A DNA stretch of 64,000 nucleotides, from NCBI GenBank assembly GCA_001897375.1, contig MKSU01000004.1, forward strand, positions 89,603 to 153,602. Direction: 5' to 3'. A program made the translations under genes and the position numbers. The notes under the pieces were generated by a model. It did not search any database and was not told the origin of the DNA. It was given only the letters and a program-made list of their open reading frames with translations. This stretch comes from Sphingomonas sp. 67-36 (GTDB taxonomy: Bacteria; Pseudomonadota; Alphaproteobacteria; Sphingomonadales; Sphingomonadaceae). Below are positions 11,911 to 20,605 of this stretch, in pieces; the stretch's first letter is position 1, and each line of letters begins with the position of its first letter.

Positions 11911-12161
11911 TGCGGCGTGTCGCGGGGATGGCGCTGGCGGCGGCCGCGCTGATGGCGGCGGCGGGCTGCGTGCGCACCGTCACCACGGTCGCCACCGCCC
12001 CGGTGAAGGCCGCCGGCAAGGTGGTCGACTGGAGCACCACCAGCCCGTCCGAGGCGGACCGGAAATATGCGCGCAAGATGCGCAAGCGGGAGGAATATTG
12101 CCGCAAGCACCCGGACGCGCCGGAGTGTGGACAGGGCGGCTATGCGGGGCCGCCGCGCTGA
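11907..12161 (+). CDS. Small predicted lipoprotein, unknown function
   Basis: Eighty-four residues starting MMRRVAGMALAAAALMAAAG, with lipobox AAGC placing the lipidated Cys near residue 21. The mature part is hydrophilic and rich in Lys, Arg and Glu (EADRKYARKMRKREEYCRKH) with two further cysteines, CRKHPDAPEC. The ATG overlaps the stop of the phosphodiesterase gene, so the two lipoproteins are likely co-translated. No family recognised. Confidence 0.7.
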   Translation: MMRRVAGMALAAAALMAAAGCVRTVTTVATAPVKAAGKVVDWSTTSPSEADRKYARKMRKREEYCRKHPDAPECGQGGYAGPPR

Positions 12162-12226
12162 ATCGGCGCACCTTTTTCCTCGGGGCGAACGGCGGGAGGG
12201 TGGCGAACTCGGCCCACCTGTCATTC

Positions 12227-12242
12227 CGGCCCTAGCGGGCCG
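12227..12242 (+). terminator. GC hairpin after the lipoprotein genes
   Basis: CGGCCC-TAGC-GGGCCG is a perfect 6-bp stem with a 4-base loop 65 bases after the lipoprotein stop. No T-run follows, so intrinsic termination is uncertain. Confidence 0.35.
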
Positions 12243-12302
12243 TGGCAGGTAGTCGTGATGTGAAGCGGATGCGACTTCAGTCCGTCACGGCGAAGCCGCG
12301 CC

Positions 12303-12373
12303 GTCGGACGGCGCTTTGGCGCCGCCGGGCGATCCGACCGCAGCGAAGCCGCGCCGCAGCCGGAGGCTGCGGC
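12303..12373. repeat. Tandem nested hairpins at the 3' end of lpdA
   Basis: Two strong inverted repeats stand side by side. GTCGGA (12303-12308) pairs with TCCGAC (12333-12338) around the inner perfect CGGCGC-TTTG-GCGCCG. GCCGCAGCC-GGA-GGCTGCGGC fills 12353-12373. The sequence GCGAAGCCGCGCCG occurs twice (from 12290 and from 12343). The region separates convergent genes and could be a bidirectional terminator or a REP-like mRNA stabiliser. Confidence 0.5.
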
Positions 12374-12382
12374 CTGGCGCGG

Positions 12383-13777
12383 TCAGATGTGGATGGGCTT
12401 GCCAGTCACCGCCATCGCGGCTTCCTTGATCGCCTCGCTGTGGGTGGGATGGGCGTGGCAGGTGTAGGCGATATCTTCGCTGGTCGCGCCGAATTCCATC
12501 GCCTGCGCGGCCTGCGCGATCATCGTGCCGGCGACGCTGGCGATGATCCACACGCCGAGCACGCGATCGGACTTCGCGTCGGCGATCACCTTCACGAAAC
12601 CGTCCGGCTCGTGGTTGGTCTTGGCGCGGCTGTTGGCGAGCATCGGGAACTTGCCGACCTTCACCTCGCCGCGCTCCTTCGCCGCTTCCTCGGTGAGGCC
12701 GACGCCAGCGATCTCCGGCCAAGTATAGACGACCGACGGGATCACGTCGTGGTTCACGATGCCGTGCTGGCCCGCGATATTCTCCGCGACCGCAATGCCT
12801 TCGTCCTCCGCCTTGTGCGCCAGCATCGGGCCGGGGATGACGTCGCCGATCGCCCACACGCCGGCGACGGAAGTGCGGAAATCGTGATCGGTCTCGATCT
12901 GGCCGCGCTGGTTGGTGGCGAGGCCGATCCTGTCCAGCCCGAGGCCATCGGTGTTCGGCTTGCGGCCGATCGACACCAGCACGCAATCCGCCTCCAGCGT
13001 CGTCGCCGCGCCGCCCGCGGCCGGCTCCAGCGTCAGCGTCGCCTTGCCGCCGTCGACCTTCACGCCGGTCACCTTGGTGCCGAGGCGGAATTCGATGCCC
13101 TGCTTCTTGAAGATCTTGTTGGCTTCCTTGCGCACTTCGCCGTCGAAGCCCGGCAGGATCTGATCGAGGAACTCGACACAGGTCACCTTCGCGCCGAGCC
13201 GCCGCCAGACCGAGCCAAGCTCCAGCCCGATCACGCCGCCGCCGATGACGACCATATGCTCCGGCACCTTCGGCAGCTCCAGCGCGCCGGTCGAATCGAC
13301 GACGACCTTCTGGTCGATCTCAACGCCCGGCAGCGGCGTGACCGACGAGCCGGTGGCGATGACGACGTTCTTCGCGGTGACGGTCTGGTCGCCGACCTTG
13401 ACGCGATGCGCGTCCTCAAAGCTCGCGCGACCCTTGAGCCACGTCACCTTGTTCTTCTTGAACAGGAATTCGATGCCGCCGGTGAGCTGCTTCACGGCGT
13501 CCTTGCGCTGGCCGTGCATCGTGTCGAGGTCCAGCTCGGGCTTCACCTTGATGCCGAGCTTGGCGAAAGCGCCATTGGCCGCCGCGTCATAATATTCCGA
13601 CGCATGGAGCATCGCCTTGGACGGGATGCAGCCGACATTGAGGCAGGTGCCGCCGAGCGTCTCGCGCGATTCGGCGCAGGCGGTCTTCAGCCCGAGCTGC
13701 GCAGCGCGGATCGCCGCGACATAGCCGCCGGGGCCGGCGCCGATCACCAGCACGTCAAAGTCGAATTCGTCAGCCAT
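12383..13777 (-). CDS. lpdA: Dihydrolipoyl dehydrogenase (E3)
   Basis: Reoxidises dihydrolipoyl groups of 2-oxoacid dehydrogenase complexes with NAD+. The 464-residue flavoprotein has the FAD site VIGAGPGGYVAA (residues 11-22), the redox disulfide CLNVGC (Cys45/Cys50), the second Rossmann VIGGGVIGLELG and the C-terminal His-Glu element HAHPTHSE. The start at 13777 gives the usual MADEFDFDVLVIG; an upstream start would add 22 unrelated residues. Downstream of gor in the same direction, 81 bases away; no E1/E2 genes are in the window. Confidence 0.95.
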   Translation of the reverse strand: MADEFDFDVLVIGAGPGGYVAAIRAAQLGLKTACAESRETLGGTCLNVGCIPSKAMLHASEYYDAAANGAFAKLGIKVKPELDLDTMHGQRKDAVKQLTGGIEFLFKKNKVTWLKGRASFEDAHRVKVGDQTVTAKNVVIATGSSVTPLPGVEIDQKVVVDSTGALELPKVPEHMVVIGGGVIGLELGSVWRRLGAKVTCVEFLDQILPGFDGEVRKEANKIFKKQGIEFRLGTKVTGVKVDGGKATLTLEPAAGGAATTLEADCVLVSIGRKPNTDGLGLDRIGLATNQRGQIETDHDFRTSVAGVWAIGDVIPGPMLAHKAEDEGIAVAENIAGQHGIVNHDVIPSVVYTWPEIAGVGLTEEAAKERGEVKVGKFPMLANSRAKTNHEPDGFVKVIADAKSDRVLGVWIIASVAGTMIAQAAQAMEFGATSEDIAYTCHAHPTHSEAIKEAAMAVTGKPIHI

Positions 13778-13858
13778 TGCTCGCTCGCTTCTCGCAATCG
13801 TCGGGGTTGCAGCGCGACATAGACCCTGGGGGCACGGAGGCAAGCCCCAGCACCGGGC

Positions 13859-15208
13859 CTATTTCAGCAGCACCAGCTCCTCCGCCATCGTCGGGTGGAG
13901 CGCGACGGTCGCGTCGAACTGCGCCTTGGTCAGCCCGGCCTTCACCGCCACCGCCGCCGTCTGGATGATCTCCGCCACGTCCGGCCCGATCATGTGGATG
14001 CCGACGACGCGGTCCGTCTCCGCCTCGCACACCATCTTGTAGAGCGCGCGCTCGTCGCGGCCGGCGAGGACGTTCTTCATCGGGCGGAAATCGGAGGAAT
14101 AGACCTTCACCGAGCCCAGCTTCTGCCGCGCCTCCGCCTCGGTCATGCCGACGCCGGCGATCGGCGGGTGGCTGAAGCAGGCGTTGGGGACGTTATCGTA
14201 TTCGACCGTCACGCGGCCGCCGCCGAACAGATTGTCGGCGAACGCCTGCCCCTCGCGGATCGCGACCGGCGTGAGCTGGATGCGGTTGGTGACGTCGCCC
14301 ACCGCGTAGATCGACGGGCAGGTGGTACGGTTGTCAGCATCGACCTTCACCGCGCCCTTGTCGTCCAGCTCGACGCCGGCATTCTCCAGCCCCAGCCCTT
14401 CGGTGTTGGGCAGGCGGCCGGTGGCGAACATCACGCAATCCACCGTAGCCGGCTCATGGCCGGACATGTGGACGGTCAGCGAGCCGTCGTCATTCTTCAC
14501 GATCTTCTCGAATTTCGCGTCGAAGCGGAATTCCATCCCCTTCATCAGGCTGATCTGGAGCAGCCGGTCGCGGATCTGCTGATCGTAGCCGCGCAGGATA
14601 TCCTTGCTGCGGTTCATCACGATCACATGCGCGCCGAACTGGTGGAAGATGCCGGCGAACTCGTTGGCGATATAGCCCGCGCCGGCGATCAGCACGCGCT
14701 TCGGGATCGCCTCCAGATGGAACGCCTCGTTGGAGGTGATGCCATGCTCATGGCCGGGACAGTCCGGCACATGCGGCCGCGCGCCGCTGGCGATCAGGAT
14801 CGTTCCGGCGGTCTTCTTCGTGCCGTCGGCCAGCGTCACCTCAGTGGGGCCGGTGACGGTGACGCGCTGGTGGACGATCTCCACGCCGTTGTTTTCGAGC
14901 GTGTCGGTATAGGCGCCGTTGATCCTGTCGACCTCGGCGAGGACGTTGGCCTGCAACGTCTGCCAGTCGAACGCGCAGTCGCCGGGCACCTGCCAGCCGA
15001 AGCGGCGCGCATCCTTCAGGTCCTCGGCGAAATGCGCGCCGTAGACGAGCAGCTTCTTCGGCACGCAGCCGCGGATGACGCAGGTGCCGCCGACGCGATA
15101 TTCCTCCGCCACCATCACCCGCGCGCCATACGCCGCCGCGACCCGGCTGGCGCGCGTGCCGCCGCTGCCGGCGCCGATGGTGATGAGGTCGTAGTCGTAA
15201 TCGGCCAT
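13859..15208 (-). CDS. gor: Glutathione-disulfide reductase
   Basis: Reduces oxidised glutathione with NADPH in the cytoplasm. The 449-residue flavoprotein has GAGSGGTRASR for FAD, the glutathione-reductase-type redox pair CVIRGC (Cys43/Cys48) followed by VPKK, and the C-terminal catalytic VALHPTMAEE. The VPKK version of the active-site helix separates it from the lipoamide dehydrogenase next door. Start chosen at MADYDYDLITIG. It forms a tandem of related flavoproteins with lpdA. Confidence 0.93.
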   Translation of the reverse strand: MADYDYDLITIGAGSGGTRASRVAAAYGARVMVAEEYRVGGTCVIRGCVPKKLLVYGAHFAEDLKDARRFGWQVPGDCAFDWQTLQANVLAEVDRINGAYTDTLENNGVEIVHQRVTVTGPTEVTLADGTKKTAGTILIASGARPHVPDCPGHEHGITSNEAFHLEAIPKRVLIAGAGYIANEFAGIFHQFGAHVIVMNRSKDILRGYDQQIRDRLLQISLMKGMEFRFDAKFEKIVKNDDGSLTVHMSGHEPATVDCVMFATGRLPNTEGLGLENAGVELDDKGAVKVDADNRTTCPSIYAVGDVTNRIQLTPVAIREGQAFADNLFGGGRVTVEYDNVPNACFSHPPIAGVGMTEAEARQKLGSVKVYSSDFRPMKNVLAGRDERALYKMVCEAETDRVVGIHMIGPDVAEIIQTAAVAVKAGLTKAQFDATVALHPTMAEELVLLK

Positions 15209-15302
15209 GTATCTCACTCCGCGCGATGCCTGCCGCCGCAATATGGGGGCGAGGCGCCGCGCGGAAGTGCGGAAATGCCGATTACAGTAAGCGCCCGGCC
15301 GT

Positions 15303-16796
15303 TCAGTCCAGCCCGGCGCGGCGGATCAGGTCGTCGGTGGAGGGATCGAACTCCCCGCCGCCCTTGGCCGCCGCCTTCGCCATTTCCTTGCCCAGCTCGA
15401 CGCCGAACTGGTCGAAGGAATTGATGTCGAGCAGCACGCCGTTCACGAACACGCGATGCTCGTAGAAGGCGATCAGCGCGCCGAGCGTCCGCGCGTCGAG
15501 CTGATCGAGCAGCAGGGTGGAGGACGGCCGGTCGCCGGGATAGGCGCGCGCCGGATCGTCCGGGTTCTCCTTGCCCTTCATCAGCGCCGCGCCCTGCGCG
15601 AAGGCGTTGAGCAGCAGCATCCGGTGGTGATCCTCCGGCAGGGTGTCGCCCTGCTCGATCACGCAAAGGAACTCAACCGGGACGAGATGCGTGCCCTGAT
15701 GCAATAGCTGGAATACCGCATGTTGCGCGTCGGTGCCGACCCCGCCCCAGGTGATCGCGGCGGTGGGATATGTCACCGGCTTGCCCTGGATCGTCACGCC
15801 CTTGCCGTTCGATTCCATCTCGAGCTGCTGGAGGTAGCTCGGCAGCAGCCGCAGCCGCTCGTCATAGGCGAAGGGCGCGCGCGTCTCGGCGCGGCGGACC
15901 TGCGTGTAGTAAAGATCGGCGAAGGCGGCGAGGGCGGGGGCGTTTTCGTGCAGCGCGGAAAGGCGGAAGTGGCGGTCCATCTCCGCCGCGCCCTCCAGCA
16001 ACTCCTCGAACTGGTCCCAGCCGAGCTTGATCGCCGCCGGAAAGCCGATCGACGACCACAGCGAGTAGCGCCCGCCGACGCCCTCGCTGAACGGCAGCAC
16101 GCGCGTCTCGTCCACGCCCCATTCGATCGCCTTGTCGGGGCTGGCGGTCAGCGCGACGACGCGGCCATAGGGGTCTTCCACGCCGTGCTCGGTCATCCAG
16201 CCGATCACGCTGTCGGCGTTCATCATCGTCTCGGTGGTGGTGAAGGTCTTGGAGGCGACCACCAGCAGGGTCGCGCCGGGATCGAAGCGGTTGAACACGT
16301 CCTCCAGCGCCATGCCGTCGACATTGGAGACGATCGCCACGTCGTAGCGGTCCGAATCGCGCCCCAGGGCATCGACCAGCAGATGCGGCCCGAGCGCCGA
16401 TCCGCCGATGCCGACGTGCAGGATATGCCGGATCGGGCCGAAGGCGTCGGCCTCGATCGCGTCGATCAGCGCCCGCATCCGCGCGTGATAGCCGCGTGCG
16501 CGGTTGACGCTATCCGGCGTGCCCTCGCCGCGCTCGGCGGTATGCTCGACAGGGCGATCCTCGGTGACGTTGATGTTGGCGCCGCCGAACATCGCCTCGC
16601 GCTTGCCGGCGAGGTCGCTCGCCTTCGCCAGCGCCTCGAACGCTTTCACCATCCCGGCCGTCAGGTGCGTCTTGGAGAAATCGAAATGGATGCCCGCCAC
16701 GTCGAGCGAGAAGCGCTTCAGCCGCCCGGCGTCGTCGGCGAACAACTGCATGAGCTTCGTCTGCGGCAATGCCTCGATCGTCGACCAGTCCGCCAT
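15303..16796 (-). CDS. pgi: Glucose-6-phosphate isomerase
   Basis: Interconverts glucose 6-phosphate and fructose 6-phosphate. The 497 residues include the sugar-phosphate SIS segments (HVGIGGSALGPHLLVDAL, VASKTFTTTETMMNA), the family signature around ITWGGVGTDAQHAVFQLLHQ and, near the C-terminus, SFDQFGVELGK with the active-site Lys. The gene is 94 bases upstream of gor on the same strand and divergent from lepB. Confidence 0.96.
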   Translation of the reverse strand: MADWSTIEALPQTKLMQLFADDAGRLKRFSLDVAGIHFDFSKTHLTAGMVKAFEALAKASDLAGKREAMFGGANINVTEDRPVEHTAERGEGTPDSVNRARGYHARMRALIDAIEADAFGPIRHILHVGIGGSALGPHLLVDALGRDSDRYDVAIVSNVDGMALEDVFNRFDPGATLLVVASKTFTTTETMMNADSVIGWMTEHGVEDPYGRVVALTASPDKAIEWGVDETRVLPFSEGVGGRYSLWSSIGFPAAIKLGWDQFEELLEGAAEMDRHFRLSALHENAPALAAFADLYYTQVRRAETRAPFAYDERLRLLPSYLQQLEMESNGKGVTIQGKPVTYPTAAITWGGVGTDAQHAVFQLLHQGTHLVPVEFLCVIEQGDTLPEDHHRMLLLNAFAQGAALMKGKENPDDPARAYPGDRPSSTLLLDQLDARTLGALIAFYEHRVFVNGVLLDINSFDQFGVELGKEMAKAAAKGGGEFDPSTDDLIRRAGLD

Positions 16797-16907
16797 GTTC
16801 CGTTTCCTGTGTGAGCGTTCCGAAAAGAAGCGAACAGCCGTTACCGCCCCCGTGTTCCGCGCGCCAGCGGCTTGACGTGGAGGCGGGCTTGGGCGACGCC
16901 GCGCTTC

Positions 16908-17762
16908 ATGGCCGAACAGGACACCCCGCCCGACGATATCCCGCAGCCGATCGGCAAGGCGTCAACCGCCCCGCCGACGAAGAAATCGGAGACGGGCGAC
17001 ACGCTCCGCTTCCTCGTCAAGCTGGCGATCGTCGTGTGGCTGTTCCGCAGCTTCCTGTTCGCGCCTTATTCGATCCCGTCGGAATCGATGCTGCCGCGTC
17101 TGCTGATTGGCGACTATCTGTTCGTCTCGAAATGGAATTACGGTTATTCGCGCTGGTCCTTCCCGTTCGGCTTCCCGCCGATTCCGGGCCGGGTGTTCGG
17201 CGGCACGCCGACGCGCGGCGACACGGTGGTGTTCCGCGGCCCGCCGGCCAACGATCATGACGTCATCAAGCGCGTGATCGGCCTGCCCGGCGACACGATC
17301 CAGATGAAGGGCGGCGTGCTGATCCTCAACGGCCGGGCGGTGCCCAAGCAGCGCATCGCCGATTTCGTCGTGCCGCTCACCCCCAATTACGGCGCGGACA
17401 AGTGCATGGCGCAGTTCCAGGACGCGGTGAACGGCCAGCAGGTGTGCCGCTACCCGCGCTTCCGCGAGACGCTGCCGGGCGGGCGCTCCTATGAGGTGCT
17501 CGACATGGGGCAGACGATCGCGGACGATACCGAGTTGTTCACCGTGCCCGCCGGCCATGTCTTCCTGATGGGCGACAATCGCGACAATTCGGAGGACAGC
17601 CGCTTCAGCCAGGCGTCGGGCGGCTTCGGCTATGTCCCGATGGAGAATATCGAGGGCAAGGCGGTGGTGATCTTCTGGTCGACCGACGGATCGGCCAACT
17701 GGTTCCTGCCGTGGACATGGGTGACGGCGGCGCGCTGGAGCCGGATCGGGGGCGGCTTCTGA
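16908..17762 (+). CDS. lepB: Signal peptidase I
   Basis: Removes signal peptides from exported proteins at the periplasmic face of the inner membrane. The 284-residue protein has one N-terminal membrane helix (about residues 35-52), the nucleophile Ser60 in PSESMLP, the general base Lys120 in DVIKRVIGLPGD, and the C-terminal MGDNRDNSEDSRF. Start at MAEQDTPPDD; an upstream start would add 12 residues. Followed by rnc and era in the usual alphaproteobacterial order. Confidence 0.96.
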   Translation: MAEQDTPPDDIPQPIGKASTAPPTKKSETGDTLRFLVKLAIVVWLFRSFLFAPYSIPSESMLPRLLIGDYLFVSKWNYGYSRWSFPFGFPPIPGRVFGGTPTRGDTVVFRGPPANDHDVIKRVIGLPGDTIQMKGGVLILNGRAVPKQRIADFVVPLTPNYGADKCMAQFQDAVNGQQVCRYPRFRETLPGGRSYEVLDMGQTIADDTELFTVPAGHVFLMGDNRDNSEDSRFSQASGGFGYVPMENIEGKAVVIFWSTDGSANWFLPWTWVTAARWSRIGGGF

Positions 17763-18436
17763 GCGGTTCTGACGATCTCGCCGGCTGGATCGCCGAGACG
17801 CTCGGCCATCGTCCCGCCGACCTTGCCGATTACGAGCGCGCGCTGACCCACGGCAGCCGCTCCGACGCCAATTACGAGCGGCTGGAGTTCCTCGGCGACC
17901 GCGTGCTGGGCCTGGTGATGGCGGAATGGCTCTACGAGCGCTTTCCGGGCGAGCCGGAAGGGGCGCTGTCGAAACGCTATAACGCGCTGGTCACCGGGGC
18001 GGTCTGCGCGGATGTGGCGCGCGGGCTGGGCGTGCCGGCGCGGCTCCGCCTCGGCAAGCAGGCGCGCGACGACGGCGCGAGCGACAGCGACAATGTGCTG
18101 GGCGACGTGATGGAGGCGTTGCTCGGCGCGCTCTATCGCGACGCCGGGCTGGAGGCGGCGCGCGCCGCGATCCGTCGGCTGTGGGCCGCGCGCCTCACCG
18201 CCGACGCCTCCGCGCCGCAGCATCCCAAATCGGCGTTGCAGGAATGGGCCGCCGCGCATCAGCGCAAACCGCCGCTCTATGAGATCGTCGACCGCTCCGG
18301 CCCCGGCCACGCGCCGCGCTTCACGGTGAAGGCGACGATCCCCAAGCTGGCGGAGGCGCTGGCCGAGGGGGGGAGCAAGCAGGAAGCGGAAACGGCGGCG
18401 GCGCGGGCGTTGCTGCAAATGGTGAGATCACGATGA
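17717..18436 (+). CDS. rnc: Ribonuclease III
   Basis: Double-strand-specific RNase for rRNA and mRNA processing. The catalytic domain carries the signature ERLEFLGDRVL and the second acidic set DVMEALLGALY; a C-terminal dsRNA-binding domain (HPKSALQEWAAAHQ to the end) follows. The start is unsettled: homologues begin close to DDLAGWI, but the only standard codons available are GTG 17711 and ATG 17717 inside lepB; CTG 17759, which overlaps the lepB stop, would fit homologues best. ATG 17717 is given here (239 residues). The stop overlaps the era start. Confidence 0.92.
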   Translation: MGDGGALEPDRGRLLSGSDDLAGWIAETLGHRPADLADYERALTHGSRSDANYERLEFLGDRVLGLVMAEWLYERFPGEPEGALSKRYNALVTGAVCADVARGLGVPARLRLGKQARDDGASDSDNVLGDVMEALLGALYRDAGLEAARAAIRRLWAARLTADASAPQHPKSALQEWAAAHQRKPPLYEIVDRSGPGHAPRFTVKATIPKLAEALAEGGSKQEAETAAARALLQMVRSR

Positions 18437-19326
18437 CCCAATCCTGCGGCCTGATCGCCGTGGTCGGCGCGCCCAATGCGGGTAAGTCGACGCTCGTCAA
18501 CGCGCTGGTCGGGCAGAAGGTGGCGATCGTCAGCCCCAAGGCGCAGACCACGCGCACGCGGCTGATGGGCGTCGCGATCGAAGGCGATACGCAGCTTCTG
18601 CTGGTCGACACCCCCGGCATCTTCGATCCCAAGCGCCGGCTCGACCGCGCGATGGTCGCGGCCGCATGGGGCGGGGCGGAGGGGGCGGACGTGCTCGCCT
18701 TCGTGGTGGACGCCAAGGGCGGCCTCGCGCCCAAGGTGGTCGAGATCGCGGAGCGGCTCGCCGAGCGGCGCGAGCCGAAGTTCCTGATCCTCAACAAGGT
18801 CGATCTGGCGGACAAGCCGCGCCTGCTCGCCCATGCGGAAAAGCTCAACGCGCTCGCCCCCTTCGCGGAGACCTTCTTCGTCAGCGCCACCACCGGCGAC
18901 GGCGTGCCCGAGCTGAAGCGCGCGCTCGCCCGCGCGATGCCGAAGGGGCCTTGGCATTATCCCGAGGATCAGGTCTCCGACGCGACCGAGCGCGCGCTGG
19001 CGGCGGAGGTGACGCGCGAGCAGCTCTATCTCCAGCTCCACGCCGAATTGCCCTATGCGAGCACGATCGAGACGGAGAAGTTCGTCGATCGCGAGGACGG
19101 CTCGGCCGAGATCCACCAGCAGATCCTCGTCGAGCGCGCCAGCCAGCGCGCGATCGTGCTGGGCAAGGGCGGCAGCCGCATCCGCGAGATCGGCGCGAGG
19201 GCGCGGCTGGAACTGGCGGCGCTGCTCGACCGGCCGGTGCACCTCTACCTGCATGTGAAGGTGAAGCCGGGCTGGGACGAGGATCGCGGCGTCTATCGCG
19301 ATATCGGGCTGGACTGGGTGGATTGA
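18433..19326 (+). CDS. era: GTPase Era
   Basis: 16S rRNA-binding GTPase needed for 30S assembly. The 297 residues show G1 GAPNAGKST (12-20), G3 DTPGIFD, G4 NKVDL and G5 SATTGDG, then a C-terminal KH domain with VLGKGGSRIREIGARAR. It is coupled to rnc by an ATGA overlap. Its last 34 bases overlap the convergent sirtuin gene. Confidence 0.97.
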   Translation: MTQSCGLIAVVGAPNAGKSTLVNALVGQKVAIVSPKAQTTRTRLMGVAIEGDTQLLLVDTPGIFDPKRRLDRAMVAAAWGGAEGADVLAFVVDAKGGLAPKVVEIAERLAERREPKFLILNKVDLADKPRLLAHAEKLNALAPFAETFFVSATTGDGVPELKRALARAMPKGPWHYPEDQVSDATERALAAEVTREQLYLQLHAELPYASTIETEKFVDREDGSAEIHQQILVERASQRAIVLGKGGSRIREIGARARLELAALLDRPVHLYLHVKVKPGWDEDRGVYRDIGLDWVD

Positions 19327-20054
19327 GCAAGCGCCTCGTCCACCCACGCCGGCACCAGTTCTGAAGCCGGCCCGAGCCGCGTTTCGCCGAACCACGCGCT
19401 GCCGGCGGAGCGTTCGAGGTTAAGCTCCAGCGTCGCCGCGCCGTGATAGCGCGCGGTCTGCACGAACCCCGCCGCCGGATAGACCGCGCCGGAGGTGCCG
19501 ATCGAGACGAACAGGTCGCATGTCGCCAGCGCGCGTTCGATCGCGCCCATGTGATAGGGCATCTCGCCGAAGAATACGATGTCCGGCCGCAGCGCGGGCG
19601 CGGCGCAATCCGCGCATGCCGTCCCCGGCGGCAGGCTGCCTTCCCATGCCCGCCGCGCGCCGCATGAGGCGCATAGCGCCGAGTTCAGCGCGCCGTGCAT
19701 GTGCAGCATCCGCCGCGCGCCGGCGCGCTCATGCAGGTCGTCGACATTCTGGGTGACGATCAGCAACTCGCCCCGCCATTCGCGATCGAGACGGGCCAGT
19801 GCCGCGTGCGCCGGGTTGGGCGCTACCCGCCCCAGCGCGGCCCGGCGCCCGTCGTAGAAACGGTGCACCAGCGCCGCATCGCGCGCCAGCGCCTCGGGCG
19901 TGCAGACATCCTCGACGCGATGATATTTCGGAACAAGGTCGTCTTCGTAGACTTCCCAATAGGTTGTACCGCTTTTTGTGCGGAAGGTTGGCACACCGGA
20001 CTCGGCGGAAATACCCGCGCCGGTGAGGATCACGATGTTTCGGGTGTCGACCAT
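19293..20054 (-). CDS. cobB: NAD-dependent protein deacylase (sirtuin, CobB type) with a foreign-looking 5' end
   Basis: Removes acyl groups from lysine using NAD+. The 253 residues contain GAGISAESG (12-20), TQNVDDLH (101-108), catalytic His120 in MHG, and zinc cysteines C128, C131, C147 and C150. Tyr67 and Arg70 form the YxxR pair of class III desuccinylases. Residues 24-44 (RTKSGTTYWEVYEDDLVPKY) are AT-rich in DNA and unlike the GPGGLWEGH normally found before HRVED; from HRVED onward the sequence is GC-rich and typical. A second, typical sirtuin start lies stranded 350 bases upstream (20404-20514). The current gene therefore looks like a hybrid with an acquired N-terminus, still open and probably functional. 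Confidence 0.9.
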   Translation of the reverse strand: MVDTRNIVILTGAGISAESGVPTFRTKSGTTYWEVYEDDLVPKYHRVEDVCTPEALARDAALVHRFYDGRRAALGRVAPNPAHAALARLDREWRGELLIVTQNVDDLHERAGARRMLHMHGALNSALCASCGARRAWEGSLPPGTACADCAAPALRPDIVFFGEMPYHMGAIERALATCDLFVSIGTSGAVYPAAGFVQTARYHGAATLELNLERSAGSAWFGETRLGPASELVPAWVDEALAQSTQSSPISR

Positions 20055-20058
20055 CGGG

Positions 20059-20349
20059 TCAGACGCCGCCGCCCCACACCATCAAATATGGCATGAGTCC
20101 AAACAGAGATGCAGCAGACAGAAGGAGCAAAGCGGGTGCTGCTCGCCGAAACTTATTAGCTACCACGATGGTGAGGAGCAGCAGCAAGAAGATACTTATC
20201 GGCATCACGAGATAGAGCTTAATCTGCCCAGCGTTTGGATATCCCGCAACATGTTGCGACGCTATGCTGCGGTAGGCTTCCACCCCGGCAATGACGAGCA
20301 AACCCCAGAGGCTAAGCGCGGCTGCGGCGATGGAGTTGATTGCTGTCAT
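20059..20349 (-). CDS. Small membrane protein, unknown, inside inserted segment
   Basis: Ninety-six residues with three hydrophobic segments (about IAAAALSLWGLLVIAGV, LYLVMPISIFLLLLLTIVVA, ALLLLSAASLFGLMPYL). It begins MTAINSIAAAALSLWGL and ends MVWGGGV. The DNA is lower in GC than the surroundings. It lies four bases before the hybrid sirtuin and between that gene and the stranded native sirtuin start, so it appears to have arrived together with the new sirtuin 5' end. Family not recognised. Confidence 0.6.
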   Translation of the reverse strand: MTAINSIAAAALSLWGLLVIAGVEAYRSIASQHVAGYPNAGQIKLYLVMPISIFLLLLLTIVVANKFRRAAPALLLLSAASLFGLMPYLMVWGGGV

Positions 20350-20403
20350 GCCAGAAACATAGTTTGGCGGTGGCTTACGCGGCAATGATGCGGCGATAAA
20401 CGA

Positions 20404-20514
20404 TTATCGGCTGCGCACCCGATGGCCCTCCCACAATCCGCCCGGCCCGCGAAAGGTGGCAAGCCCGCTCTCCGCCGAAATGCCCGCGCCGGTGAGGATG
20501 ACGATGCTGTCCAT
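20404..20514 (-). pseudogene. Stranded 5' fragment of the native sirtuin gene
   Basis: Thirty-six codons starting [18 protein letters not shown] and continuing [15 protein letters not shown], then RSR and a TAA stop. This is a textbook CobB N-terminus (the GLWEGHRV box is intact) in host-like GC-rich codons, but it breaks off exactly at HRV. The same HRV is where typical sequence resumes in the intact gene downstream on the same strand. It is best read as the remains of the original gene after an insertion of about 0.49 kb. Confidence 0.8.
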
Positions 20515-20550
20515 CGCGCCGGCTTATCCGATCGCTCGGCATGTAGATAC

Positions 20551-20583
20551 GAAAAGGGCGGCCCGTCGCCGGAGCCGCCCTTT
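20551..20583 (-). terminator. Intrinsic terminator of rpsD
   Basis: On the minus strand GGGCGGC pairs with GCCGCCC (stem 20556-20562 with 20574-20580) and is followed by TTTTC. It lies 23 bases beyond the rpsD stop. Confidence 0.8.
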
Positions 20584-20605
20584 CGCTTGCCCGTGGGCCG
20601 ATCGG

